Source: Ciborinia camelliae (taxonomy: Eukaryota > Ascomycota > Leotiomycetes > Helotiales > Sclerotiniaceae). From it: a DNA stretch of 64,000 bases. The position numbers were made by a program, and so were the translations under genes. Shown here one piece after another: positions 46,161-58,248 of this stretch (the first letter of the stretch is position 1; each line of letters starts with the position of its first letter). Below the pieces are notes generated by a model. That model saw only the letters and a program-made list of their open reading frames with translations, made no database searches and had not been told where the DNA came from. Location: contig JANPYM010000004.1 in the NCBI GenBank assembly GCA_025890175.1, positions 1,619,134-1,683,133 of the forward strand. The letters run 5' to 3'.

Positions 46161-46497
46161 GATTGTGGTTTTTGTTTGTATGTTTCGTGTTTTGTGTTGA
46201 GGTTGAAGTTCCAAAGTTGCCTTTGATAGTGTTTTAACTTCTTCGCGCATTCATAGAATGAGAATGCGATCCATGATGAAGCTCTGAAATTTTAGCGTCG
46301 AAATTTAAAGTTAGTGTATTTCCGGGGATTAACGCGAAATGATTGGTTGGCGCAAAAAGTTCGAGAGCCATCATCAACAACCCGAATTGAACTGAACATC
46401 AGCAAAACATCAATCTTTTGTCGCAGACACAACATTACTACCAAATTTTGCCTGTAAAATTTCCATTCATCCATTCGTTTGATATCAACCCCACGAG
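46161..46497. promoter_or_regulatory. Bidirectional promoter region of FAL1 and PRP9
   Basis: 337 bp separate two divergent start codons of genes that both act in mRNA processing. No specific binding site was identified. Confidence 0.6.
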
Positions 46498-48048
46498 ATG
46501 ATATTGGAAGAGCAGAGATTCCTCCATGAGGATCTCGAGAGGCTTGAACAAGGCATCGCCGATAGAGTAGTTGAAGATCCAAAACAGGTAAGAATCAAAA
46601 CTATCTGTGTGTTCATTAATCATACTAATCTCTCTTTAAAGGTTCGAGAAAGATTAAATAGAGATCATCAAATCGGAAATTTCCTCGATCGAATTCAAGA
46701 TCAGTCCAAACGATTACTAGACATATACAAAGATGTAGATGGAGTACGAAGTAAAGAGATTCAATCCATATCAACCGGCGAACCACTGGAAGAATTCTAC
46801 AAGCAGCTTGGAGAAATTAAGAGTTTTCATCAAAGATACCCAAATGAACCGGTTGAGAATCTCGAAAAGGCTTACAAGAAAAGGGCCCCTACTGAAGGGG
46901 AAACTGCCACATCGGAAATTGACCACATGTTCACTGGAGAGGAAGCTTTTGGACGATTTCTAGATCTCACTACCATCCATGAATTGTTCCTCAACCTCCC
47001 CAATATTAAGCGCCTTTCCTATTTACAATATCTGGATAATTTCGATTCGTTCGCACCTCCAACATGTCCCGTGAAACGTCCTGACAAGATGACTGATCAA
47101 TACTTCGCTTACGTTGGAGAATTAGCAAATTATCTGGAAAGTTTTATGCGTCGGACAAGGCCATTGGAAAACCTGGAGAAGTTGTTTGCGAGCGTTGAGG
47201 AAGATTTCGAAAAGGCGTGGAAGGATAACGATGTTCCTGGATGGAAACTCGAGATTACAGCACCAGTAAATGGGTCGAGTACTTCTGGAATATGGTGCGC
47301 AGATTGCGAGAAGGAATTCAAGAATGAGAATGTCTATAAGGGCCATTTACCAGGAAAGAAGCACGTTCGAGCCGCAGAAGCGCGAGCAGCGCGAGTGGCC
47401 GAGACTGGAGAGGACAGCAATGGTGCCACGCAACCAACATCATCTCCATCCCGCCTAAAGGAACGTGCTATAGCGGAGCGAGAATACAGAGTAAGACGTC
47501 TCGCTGCTGCTATGACCCAAGAAAGGGGCGACACCCGAGTCAACGTTGAACGAAAGCAAGGTATGACCGAACGTGAACGACAAATGGAGCTCGATTCGTT
47601 ATTCGCCGAATCATCATCTGCAGCACCTCGAGATGGAGATTCCGACAGCGAGTCGGATGGAGATGACAAGATTTACAACCCACTGAAACTGCCATTAGCC
47701 TGGGACGGCAAACCTATTCCTTTCTGGCTATATAAACTCCATGGACTCGGTGTTGAATTCAAATGTGAGATTTGTGGAAATTATGTTTATATGGGCAGAA
47801 GAGCTTTTGACAAACATTTTAATGAGGCTCGTCATATCTATGGTTTGAAATGCTTGGGTATCACAAATACGACACTATTCCGTGAGATCACGGGAATTGA
47901 AGATGCGTTGAAGTTGTGGGATAAATTGCAAAGAGAAAAAAAGAAGGGCAAGACGGAAGAAACTGGCGTCGTTCAGATGGAAGATGCGGAAGGAAATGTT
48001 ATGCCTGAGAAGGTGTACTACGATTTACAAAAGCAAGGTTTGCTATAG
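46498..48048 (+). CDS. PRP9: Splicing factor 3A subunit 3 (SF3a60 / Prp9)
   Basis: This is a component of the SF3a complex of U2 snRNP needed for prespliceosome assembly. Exons are 46498-46587 and 46642-48048, giving 498 residues. The 54-nt intron (GTAAGA...TTAAAG) is in frame and lacks a stop, so an unspliced reading would add 18 residues (to 516). The N-terminal helical region contains RLLDIYKDVDG and FYKQLGEIKSFHQRYP. A matrin-type C2H2 finger (WCADCEKEFKNENVYKGHL) lies near residue 247. The C-terminal zinc finger CEICGNYVYMGRRAFDKHF near residue 404 is the most conserved part of the family and is followed by HIYGLKCLGI. The start ATG is next to the conserved MILEEQRFLHEDLERLE opening. The length equals that of human SF3A3 (about 500). 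Confidence 0.95.
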   Translation: MILEEQRFLHEDLERLEQGIADRVVEDPKQVRIKTICVFINHTNLSLKVRERLNRDHQIGNFLDRIQDQSKRLLDIYKDVDGVRSKEIQSISTGEPLEEFYKQLGEIKSFHQRYPNEPVENLEKAYKKRAPTEGETATSEIDHMFTGEEAFGRFLDLTTIHELFLNLPNIKRLSYLQYLDNFDSFAPPTCPVKRPDKMTDQYFAYVGELANYLESFMRRTRPLENLEKLFASVEEDFEKAWKDNDVPGWKLEITAPVNGSSTSGIWCADCEKEFKNENVYKGHLPGKKHVRAAEARAARVAETGEDSNGATQPTSSPSRLKERAIAEREYRVRRLAAAMTQERGDTRVNVERKQGMTERERQMELDSLFAESSSAAPRDGDSDSESDGDDKIYNPLKLPLAWDGKPIPFWLYKLHGLGVEFKCEICGNYVYMGRRAFDKHFNEARHIYGLKCLGITNTTLFREITGIEDALKLWDKLQREKKKGKTEETGVVQMEDAEGNVMPEKVYYDLQKQGLL

Positions 48049-49714
48049 GTGGATGGGCTAATGGCGTCGGTGGGGGACTGTATAATAAGAATGTATGTAT
48101 CACCCATACCCATGGTGAAGGAAGGTTACTTGAAAATCCAGAATAATGCCTTTACAATCATTTCATAACTAGAAGGTGCAAAATGTACTAGTAAGGGTAA
48201 TGCTATTGCTTGACTGACTGTGGGATATTGCAAATGCAAAAATGTTAGTGAGCAATCAATGAAGTTTCAGTGTATGTTGTTCTGAGCCTGTTACTAAAAT
48301 TCCTCCAAATTTGTTCTCAATATACCTACCTATATTCTGGATTGATTCCACACCTGCTTTGTATTATTTTCTTGGGATGCATATACCCGCTCATTATCCC
48401 AAAGAATATCACCTCACGTCACATCATTCTACCAGCTCACCATACAATGAGCCTCACGATCTCAATATATTGCACCGGCAGTGATTAATCATGACCACAA
48501 ATTCCACACATGGATGGCAGTTATCTTCTATCAAGGCAGGTTCAATGAGCCTGTCTCCATCGTCATTTCCTTTTCGATTGATTTTGTCCTCGATTTGCTA
48601 TTAGGCTTTGATATAAGGATTCACTTTTTGCAAGATCACAAAGGACAAGAAGTATCTTTTCTCAACCTTTGGCAATAACTCAAACCTATATAATTGTACT
48701 TGATATTCCGAGATCTGCGTTGGGGCATATCCCGATCTAGTGGTCAGTGGAGGAGCCGCAAGTGATAGTCAATTTCCCTTGTGCTTTTCAGAATCATATG
48801 TTCTCATATGTAGTTAGAGAGATCGATAATAGCGCTCATCTGGCTACAGCTTTCGTTCATTCATATTTTAATTATGCCACTCCACGACGAGACATAGCAG
48901 CTCCTATAATCATCTACTATAAGGGGGTGTACGAATAAGGAGTTAGTACCGCTTTCTTTTCTTAGGTAGCTACCAAAAGTTTGTGTAGAAAATTCATTTC
49001 CTGGGGATAACTCCAGTGGCTCTCAAGGCAAGCAATTCTTGCACAATTATTAAACTAGAGCAATAAAAACTGTTGTCCTTGATATATTACTCGATTCTTG
49101 ATCCATCTTCTTACCCAGCGTGCTTGAACTAAAAGTTGATAGTGCATCTTCTGCTATCTCACAAGCTTATAGCTTATAGCACGGAACCTTTCAGTCTCAC
49201 GCCGTAACATCGATTTTTGCAGCATTGTCTTATTCTTTGCTTATATTATTATCATATACCTAAACACTTCTCGAGGTCGGAATCACCCAAATTGCCGCGC
49301 TTAATATGCTGGCCGTGATCATCATTAAAGTATTATACCACGCGTGCATATCTAAATTAATTGATGTTCGAAAAGTCTATGACTGAAACACCAAGAAACT
49401 TGAATTCCAATCCCAAGACTTTTCTTTTACTTTATTAATTGGGTGGAATTTTCTACTCTAATAGAATATCGTTTTCACTGGTATTATTCCATAGAAATCG
49501 CTAGTGAAACATGCTTGATTAAGCTGTATATTCGGTATTTGGGGATGAGATTAGAGTCACTTGATGACTTGCCTACCAGCCAGGGAGGTATTTAAGGCGA
49601 GTTTTCTTGACCTTTTTGTTTTGAGGTAAGAGCTGAAAGTGCTGTTATGAAAGTTGTGGCTTGGGTATGATTAAATGGGATAATGTGGTTTGGATGTCCA
49701 AGGATCATAGATAA
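48049..49714. other. Gene-poor AT-rich region
   Basis: About 1.7 kb downstream of PRP9. Several short hydrophobic ORFs (48270-48488, 48481-48678, 48747-48938) lack domains and good starts. A TACCTACCTA motif lies near 48323. It could contain further degraded sequence, since a permease remnant follows, but nothing recognisable was found. Confidence 0.5.
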
Positions 49715-50731
49715 TTGGAGGAGTTACCTTCAAAAATTAACAATCTCGGTGATATAGGGAAACCAACTCGTTCATCTTTCATATGGGATTGTTTAGGTCT
49801 GAGGAGCTTCCGATTGAATGTGAATAGGCACTATCACCGGAGTGCTGAACCAGACTACCGGGTATTACAAACAGCCAAAATAAGCTTTGTAGTGGGGTAC
49901 ATCGACATTCAAACCTGGAACGCGGCGGTATAGGAGCCGAGAAAGAATCTCACTGCATCGGTAGCAGGGGCAACAAGCCGCTTGGTGGGGCTCGTATGGT
50001 ACTAAGTTGGTAAATAGATAAGAGAATTCTGTGGCCAGGCACATCGCTGTCAGACCTAACCAACCAACTCCAACAGACGTTGCTCTGAATTATCAGTTAT
50101 CTAAAAATCCAGATGCAACATACCACAGCTTAGATTTGCGCGTCCAACAACCAATTTCGGGAGGGTCTTGACTGATACGGACCAGCGTCGTATCCGGCTG
50201 TAATCCCGAAAGCTCACATCATATTATCGATCTCTAACCCTGATTCAAGAGTGAGGACCATGGCAAGAAATCGCATTCGCAGTTCTTATCAATACACATC
50301 TCGCCAGTCAGCTGCCCACCATTGAGAGATTGGGTTCTTATCGCACACATCCTCCGTTCTTGGCAATTTTAATTCCTGCGGCTCATCTCGCTCCTCACGG
50401 AACCGCGTTTGATATATCCAATACTTTTCTCAACGATGAAAACTGGAGCAGAAATATATTGCCCTTTTTTGTTGGTCTTATGACGAATAAATCAGAGTCA
50501 ATTCTGCCGCACGCATGACCGAAGAGATACAAAGTGCATCAATGTCACCTCTCAAGCATGATTTTTACAGTCATAATCAACGTGACCTTGGGGGTTTCTA
50601 TGTTGATCGCAATTCTGTTTTGTGCGGGCATTATCAACGATGTCCATTCAATGAAGTCTTCAACCAAGCAACAGGAACAGTGGGAGGCACCTAACTCCCC
50701 AGAATATGAATTGATTTATCCTTCTTTATGA
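49715..50731 (+). pseudogene. Decayed amino-acid/GABA-type permease (APC superfamily)
   Basis: Pieces matching fungal amino-acid/choline permeases occur in order but in different frames. HYHRSAEPDYR and FVVGYIDIQTW (about 49826-49930) correspond to the QYHW-x-AEFAP loop and following helix. INTHLASQLPTIE, LIPAAHLAPHGTAFD, TFLNDENWS and FFVGLMTN (about 50283-50490) follow. Then come MTEEIQSASMS (about 50516) in another frame, MIFTVIINVTLGVSMLIAIL (about 50558) back in the former, and FNEVFNQATGT (about 50648) shifted again. In-frame stops, frameshifts and a missing segment show it cannot encode a transporter. The order matches the family from about helix 2 to helix 7. The 5' part and the C-terminal third are not recognisable. 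The boundaries are approximate. Confidence 0.72.
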
Positions 50732-50840
50732 GCACAGTATTCTGGTTTGGTCATAGTAGAAAGGCGTAAACTGGACCGGTGATTGAGGCGTGAAGAGAAC
50801 AACAGTTAAGATTTAGAAGAACAAATTTTATCTAAACTCC

Positions 50841-51673
50841 CTAGATCAACTTGTTTGCCACTGGACGACGCATCATGTAGTATTTCTGCTGACTGGGAAC
50901 CTCTCCTTTAAGATCAGATGGTGCGTCAAAAGTAGCCAAAACCGCAAATCCAAACTTCTCATAGACTGGACGTCCCATATCCGTAGCTTCGAGATAACCC
51001 TGTTGCAAGGTGTTATTAGAAATTAATGAGCAAAGGAGTTACGGAGAGCGACATACCTCACCGTTTAGAGAATCGGCCATGTCCACGCCCCATTTTACAA
51101 GCATGGATCCAGCTCCCCGCTTTTGATGTTTGGGGTCCGTCGTGATACTATCGAGTACTAGCAGTGTAAATTAGCACTTTAGTACGGCCTCTGACTTCTC
51201 CAAAACTCTGGATTTTCATATGGTTCCTAGGAATGAAAGGGGCAAGGCGCCAAAAGAAGCCAAACTTAGTACTTACACATTAAATGAGTCTTCGTGTTTT
51301 TGATAGCTTCTCTGCGACCAGCTTGGAAAGTCCCAATCATATCTTTCGCGTAGTCTTTCTCCTCTTCTGACCCCTCTACAAACCCCAATTCCATCACGTC
51401 GCCCACTGACTCGGGTGGATAATAGTGCCATTCCGCTTGACTAATAATCTCATTTGTATCGGTATCTCTTACCACAACATAACGAGAACTAGCAATGTCA
51501 TTTTTGATATCTAGAAGCCGATCGCGAAGAAGCTCTCGCCCTTCGGGTGTCCAGTGTCGTGGGAATAGCATATCTATGTATGCATGGTCACGTTTGAAGG
51601 CTAGGGAGCGAATTTCTGACATGCGGTAAAATTCCGCGGGGGTTTGAGGAATATGAATTTCGAGAGGCATCAT
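50841..51673 (-). CDS. GNAT-family N-acetyltransferase
   Basis: GNAT enzymes transfer acetyl from acetyl-CoA to amines; the substrate here is unknown. Exons, in order of translation, are 51277-51673, 51057-51157 and 50841-50999, giving 218 residues. The N-terminal part MPLEIHIPQTPAEFYRMSEI is typical of fungal GNAT proteins. The acetyl-CoA motif A is split by an intron: LLDSITTDPKHQKRGAGSML, where the pyrophosphate loop Q-x-x-G-x-G/A appears as QKRGAG, followed by LVKWGVDMAD. Motif B follows in the third exon with YLEATDMGRPVYEKFGF. All junctions keep phase. Two adjacent ATG codons (51673 and 51670) could both start. It sits alone between the permease pseudogene and the ABC transporter. Confidence 0.9.
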
Positions 51674-52554
51674 GAAAATTAAAGGGGGTGATAGTAATGC
51701 AGTAGACTAGTCTGTAGCTTATTCACACTACCAGTGGAAGTGAAGATGAGAAGAGATGATACTTCAACAGGAAGACCACACATTATGTATTTGTTTGTGC
51801 TGGCCTAGTTAGTCCTATCGGTCTGAACTTTCAAACAACAAAGTCCAGATAACCAACGACAAGGATTGCAACAACAAGCATTGCGGCGTTATGCAATGTA
51901 TCAGCAACAAGGGTCTATCTCGTCGTCAGCCCCATCAAACCATACTGGACATTTTGAAGCCGGTTACGCCCGAGCTCTTTGACCCCAAGTACCCCTGTAG
52001 AATGCAGCAGAGTTCGTATCATGACGCAGCTAACAATCGTGACTTTTATATTCATATTCAAAATGAACAATATCAAGAACGCCTAGTGACTAGTCAATAA
52101 ATTTCCTCAATCATCACTTTCTCCCTTCTTTACTCGATATTAGCAAGGAATCGTTGGAGAAAGTATTGATTTGTCCCTATAGGGCTAATTAAGGGTTGCC
52201 GCCATGTAAATTGTAATGGTGTGCTGCAAAACTATGGTACACTTTTAATTACAATACAGTTGGAAGCCAACAACTTCATTGCGGCACAGTGGCAGCAACA
52301 ACTAAAGTATACATACTAGATAGAACTCTACCAAGAAATAAAAACTTAGATCTAGCCACAATTACGAATGAAAACCCATCCAAAAATATCAAAAACTTCA
52401 ACAAATTTGATCTATGGTTTGTTGATCACCCGTTTCGGTATTACCTTCCAGTAAAGGGTTTGCCCTTGGTTTATGTGCAATTATTTGGTTATTGTAGTCG
52501 ATAGCCAAGCTTAGAAATAGTCAAAGATCAGCCACAGATAAAACAGCCACCATC
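51674..52554. other. Intergenic region between GNAT and ABC transporter genes
   Basis: About 880 bp with no supported gene. ORFs at 51891-52100 and 52289-52504 have no recognisable features. It contains promoters for the divergent GNAT and ABC genes. Confidence 0.55.
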
Positions 52555-55500
52555 ATGCCATGTTCTACTACTTCTGACAATGTTTTCGGCCCACTTGTTC
52601 AATGCCGTTCCGAGTTTGATTTCACATTACTCTTTGTGAGGACCTTGACTACCCGATACTATCGTTCATAGTTATCTTGTTACTGACGACTTGCGAGTAG
52701 GAAGATGTTGCTTTATCCATCATCCCGTCCGCGATATTCTTTGGCCTCTCCTGCCAACGCATTTATTTTCTCTACGGAAAAGCTCTCTCGGTGGTTTCGG
52801 GGCAAATTCTGCGAGATGCCAAGTTGGTTAGTTCAAAATTTGGAGTCAATAATACAATATAGTCGCTGACAACTTTATCAGATATCCATCTTCATACTTG
52901 GTGCCATTCAACTATCACTTTTAGTGTTATGGAGTTTGCCATTTACAGTTCGGACCAATGCTTCTATTGCCTCGGCCACAGGAGCGTTTGTCGTTACTTT
53001 GCTTATGTTTTGGCTCTCATATATGGAGCATTCACGATCCCTACGCCCATCAACCATTATTGGCTCTTTTCTCTTTGTGACTATCCTTTGCGATGCTATT
53101 CGTACAAGAACGCTCTGGTTAATTGGCCACTATCCTCAGATCAGTGTCTTATTAACGACGTCGGTGGGAGCTAAAATCGTCATCCTAGGCTTGGAAACCG
53201 TGCGGAAACGGAGGTATATTAAGGAAGTTTCACTCAAAAATTCCAGCCCGGAACAGTTCAGCGGCATATTGGAGCGAAGTTTGTTTACTTGGTTACTGGA
53301 AATTCTCTACAAAGGTTCCAGGAAAGTGTTATACATGGACGACCTATACTCTAATGCGTATGAAATGACATCATCCTATCTCGAGCCTCTTTTTGATGCC
53401 AGGTGGACCAAATGTGAGATCACCAAAAGCTTCACATGAGCCTCACTTGAGCCCCCTAAGCTAATGATTGAATTGACAGCCCGAAAAACAAAAGCGAAGC
53501 TATATAAAGATATATTCTTCACGCTGAAATGGCAATTTTTAGCACCAATACCTGCTCGTGTGGCAATGATTGCTTTTACAATTTGCCAACCTCTTTTACT
53601 TAATGGCTTCCTTGCGTACTTAAGGAAACCAAGCGACGCAAATTCTCGCAATCACGGGTACGGTTTTATGGCCGCATATGCAGTGGTTTATCTTGATATT
53701 GCTGTAATGACCTATTTCATGATCTTCTATCTCGTTACCACACCAATCTGACATCTTCAACAGATCTCAACGGCGTTTTACTGGCACGGTGTTTATCGAT
53801 TCATCACAATGCTTCGCGGAGTCCTAGTGTCTGCCATATACCGCAAGACGACAGCAATTGGGATAAGTGCCCTTGATAATTCAGCAGCTGTTACTCTGAT
53901 GAGTACAGACGTCGAAAGAATCACAACCGGATTTGTTGTTGTGCATGAACTTTGGGCAGGATTAATCCAAGTGGTATGTAAACCAACCAACAAACTCTGG
54001 AGTTAACTAAGTGATGTTAACTAGGGTATTACAACATGGCTTTTAAAGACACAACTTGGAGTTGCCTGCGTTGCGCCTATTCTTGTTTCATTATGTAAGC
54101 GATTCTGTCCCCTGGATTGAGAAGCCTGACAAGATTCCCAAGTGCCGAAAGCTAACTAGAATACGCGCAGTCTGTACATTACTTTCTAGTTTCGTCGGTT
54201 CTATCGCGGAAAAACGCCAACAATCATGGATGACAGTACTACAGAAGCGCGTAGGAATCACGGCAGAAATGCTCTCGGCCATGAGAGGTATCAAATTAGC
54301 TGGATTAACCGAAAAGCTGAGGAATGTCATCCAACGTTTGAGACTTGACGAAATCGATTCTGCTGGAAAGTATCGCCAATGTTTAGTGTGGCTTATTGCC
54401 CTTGGTATGTCCTTCTGATCTTCCTTTAAAAAATACCTGGGCAGATGAGATGACGAGGGTGCATCCTTGCTGTGGTCCTTAACCATTTTAACATTAAATT
54501 TCTTTCGGTTGCAAATTTCTGGCTGACACGTTCCGTTTTGCTAGCGTATACCCCTCAACTCATATCGCCATTCTTAGCTTTCATAATATTTTCGGCTGAA
54601 TCTAGTCGCCCTCTGAGTACCAATGTTTCCTTCACTGCTATTTCTCTAATCACTTTGCTCACCAATCCTCTCGCACTAATATTTCTGAACTTTTTGCCTT
54701 TCGCTTCTGCGATTGGCTGTTTTGATCGTGTCGCCACCTTTCTTGCTACGGAATCACGAGCCGACAGCAGGAGCTTTACGTTCCAAGACGACGCTCAGTG
54801 TGTTAATTCAAGCCAACAAAGCGAAAAGCCAAACGACAACTGTGATAGAAAAAGCTTAAACGAGAAACCTACAAACATTGCTAATTATGAACCGGCAAGT
54901 GCTACTGTTTCAATAAAGGGAGGTGTATTTGGCTGGATTCCAGAAAATCCCGTGCTTCGAGATATCGATTGTGTGATTGAACACTCAAAATTGACTCTGG
55001 TCATCGGTCCAATTGCATCTGGGAAATCGACATTCTTAAAAGCTATACTGGGTGAAGTTCCAATTGCTGAGGGATCGCTTACACTTAATTTGAGGAACAG
55101 CTCTGCCGTTGCATTTTGCGACCAGGTTCCCTGGATCTTGAATACATCTATCCGCCAAAATATCATAGGGTCATCGACCGATGATGACTTTTGGTACAAA
55201 AGAGTTATTCAGGCTTGCTGTCTCGAGGACGACTTCCAAAATTTACTCGAGAAAGATCACAGCATTGTCGGAAGTAAAGGATTTTCACTTAGTGGTGGGC
55301 AGAAACAGAGATTGGTAAGCTCCAGCATTGCTTCTATTTTCAAAGTGCGTATACTCACGATTCAAAGACCATCGCGAGAGCTGTGTACTCGAGGGCTCAA
55401 TTGATTCTCTTTGACGATATTTTCAGCAGTCAAGATGCAAAAACGGCGCAACTCATTTCCGAACAGCTTTGGGGTACAAAGGGACTGCTTCGTTTGACTA

Positions 55501-58248
55501 GTACTACAGTCGTCTTAGCCAGTAATTCTTGTAAGTTACGCTGATAACAGCTCGTCGTGATGCGTGCTAGAAGAAACTGTAGAGTGCTAAATGAAGTTAC
55601 AGCTTGTGTGTTGCCTTTTGCAGACACAATAATGGTTATTGGGAAAGATGGAGCCATCGAGAAGCAGGACAATTCCCATATTGCTGAACTCTCTGAAGTA
55701 TTTTCACGCCAAGAATATTCGCGTATTGATACTAGCCAAGAAAACATCATCGTCCGTGATGAAGCTATCGAAGCCATCGCAGCTGAAACAACATTAGCCA
55801 AGGAGAGTAGCCCTGGCGATTCAGGTTCAGCGAGACAAGACTCCAGTGGTAGACAGACTGGAGAACTTGCCGTATATCGATTCTACTTTGCCACGATAGG
55901 ATCTTGGAGCCTTGTGCTCTTCTTCATAAGCATGTTAATATTTTCCCAGTAAGTTCTTCAGTGACGACTTATGCCTTCCGCTGCTCTTTATCAATAATTA
56001 TCTTGATATTTTACTTACCGTAATGTGAAACTAGCAATTTGGTTGAATCTATGGACATCTCATAATATAGTACACGGAAATCAAAGAATAGATTTGTATC
56101 TTGGACTCTATGGCGGCTTCCAAATCATGGCGCTATTGGCAGTTACATTAAGTGCCTGGTACCGCACCATATCCATGAAATCTCCTAAATTAGTTTGCTA
56201 ACTTTATGCCAGGGAACTAGCATACATTGTAATGGTCAAATCAGGAGCAAGATTGCATTTCATTACTCTGTCCACTGTTACAAGGTAATGTCTATGAGTT
56301 GAAGGATCAAGGCGTCTCTGATTTTCTTGTAGTGCTCCATTCTCCTTCTTTTCAGAAACAGACACTGGCCAGATAACAAACATGTTAGTAACTATATTTC
56401 TTGTTTGTGAGGCTAAAAACATGTTAACAATTTTTTCACAAAAATAGGTTTAGTCAAGACTTTGAGCTAATTGATGGGGAGCTTCCAACTTCGCTACTTG
56501 GAGCTGGTGTTAGTATGTGTCCCCCTCCCCCTTTCAAACCAATATATCTTTTGACAATATCTAGATGCACTCATTTGTATTGTGCAGGCAATAAGCATAG
56601 CAATAGGGTCAGCATATATTGCTATTACCTTTCCATTTTTAATTTGCATGTTGTATTTTCTGCAGAGCTTTTACCTGCGAACCTCAAGACAAATACGACT
56701 TTTGGACCTCGAAGCAAAGAGTCCTCTATAGTGAGTGGACTCAAAATCTATCTATCCAAACAAATCTTAACTCATTGGCTATCCACAGCTCTCATTTCTT
56801 GGAGACTTTATCTGGACTGGCACATATCCGCGCATTTAAGTGGGCAGAGAAAAGTTGTGTCACAAATCATGAGTTACTCGATAACTCACAGAGACCTTTT
56901 TATCTTTTGTTCATGATCCAAAGGTGGCTTACCCTTGTATTAGATCTGTTCTGTGGCGGTATCGCCTTTCTGGTGGTTACTCTAGCTGTCATATTGCGTG
57001 ACCGGGGATCTGCAAGTCCAGGTCTTGGGTTTACTGGTGTGGCGCTCGTTAACATCATTACTTTTGCTACCAATATGACAGACCTCTTAGAGATGTAAGT
57101 AGTTGTTCAATCAAACTCCTCTGTATCATGCTGATCTTGCCGAAGGTGGACAAAGCTCGAGACATCCATTGGTGCCGTCAGTAGAATCAAAAGTTTTTCT
57201 GAGGACATCCAGGCAGAAGATGAATTTGATGAAGTGAATTATCCATCTGTCGACTGGCCAAAAACGGGAAAGCTGGAATTTGTAGGCGTGTCTGCATCCT
57301 ATAAGTGAGTTTATCCTATTCTCGCATAGACCCACGTGTTTTGGCGTTTAGTTTTAACGCAGATGATACACACTCTTAAGCAATCTCAAACAATCACCCA
57401 TGACATTATATTATGTAAATGCTAACCCGACAAAGATCTCGGGACAGGAATGTACTCAACAATATCAATTTCTCGATCCAACCAGGGGAAAAAATTGGAA
57501 TATGCGGGCGCAGCGGAAGGTAGGAGCCATGGTCAAACATTTTCTCCCATTTTGTGCTAATGAGGTTTCACCATACAACAGCGGGAAAAGCAGTCTAATC
57601 TTAGCTCTTTTCCGAATGCTTGATCTCAATTCGGGTGCAATATTCGTGGACTCCCAAGACATCTCCAAGATTCCACGCTCACATGTTCGGTCAAAGTTGA
57701 ATGCTCTTCCACAGGAACCCTTTTTCTTCAGCAGGAGTAGCGTAAGAATGAATTTGGATCCCTTTGAAACCTCAAACGATATTTCAATTCTTGATGCATT
57801 GGAAAAGGTAGAGTTGAGGGCTCGGATTTTGGATCACATGGGTGGTTTGGATGGCGAGATGAACCCGGACTTGTTATCTCATGGTCAGAAACAATTATTC
57901 TCTTTAGCAAGCATTATGCTCAGAAACAGCAATATTGTTGTTTTGGACGAAGCTACTAGCAGGTCAGTATCATTCTATCCCGCGTCTTTCCGCCCTGTAC
58001 TAAACCATGTCACAAGTGTCGATCCTGAAACAGACGACAAGATCCAGCGCGTTATCAGGGATGTATTTGCCGATAAAACCATTATTGCCGTTGCCCATCG
58101 CTTAGATACAATCTTGGATTTCGACAAAATAGCGGTAATGGATAAGGGAATGCTCGTGGAGTTTGATAAACCAGAAATTTTGTTGGAGAAGCAGTCACTC
58201 TTCAGAGAGCTATATCATGCGTATAAGTCTGGAGGTGAATCGGAGTGA
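52555..58248 (+). CDS. ABCC-type (MRP/YCF1-like) ABC transporter with one unresolved frame break
   Basis: This is a full ABC exporter with an extra N-terminal membrane domain, of the type that moves conjugates, toxins or metabolites. Twenty exons were placed from 52555 (MPCSTTSDNVFGP) to 58248, about 1460 residues. The N-terminal domain includes SYMEHSRSLRPST. NBD1 has Walker A GPIASGKST, signature LSGGQKQR and Walker B LILFDDIFS. TMD2 contains LVMVKSGARLHF-like and TDTGQITNMFSQD segments. NBD2 has GRSGSGKS, LSHGQKQLFSLA and IVVLDEATS, and ends in IIAVAHRLDTILDFD. All junctions keep phase except exon 10 (55603-55948) to exon 11 (56035-56158). There the only GT donor and AG acceptor leave the frame off by one, before the conserved IWLNLW. 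This is either a one-base assembly error or a real inactivating change. Confidence 0.85.

Noticed and set aside
52555..58248. ABC transporter as the exporter of a putative opine-metallophore cluster
   Set aside because: It is more than 9 kb from the opine dehydrogenase, with FAL1, PRP9, a pseudogene and GNAT between, and its frame is broken.
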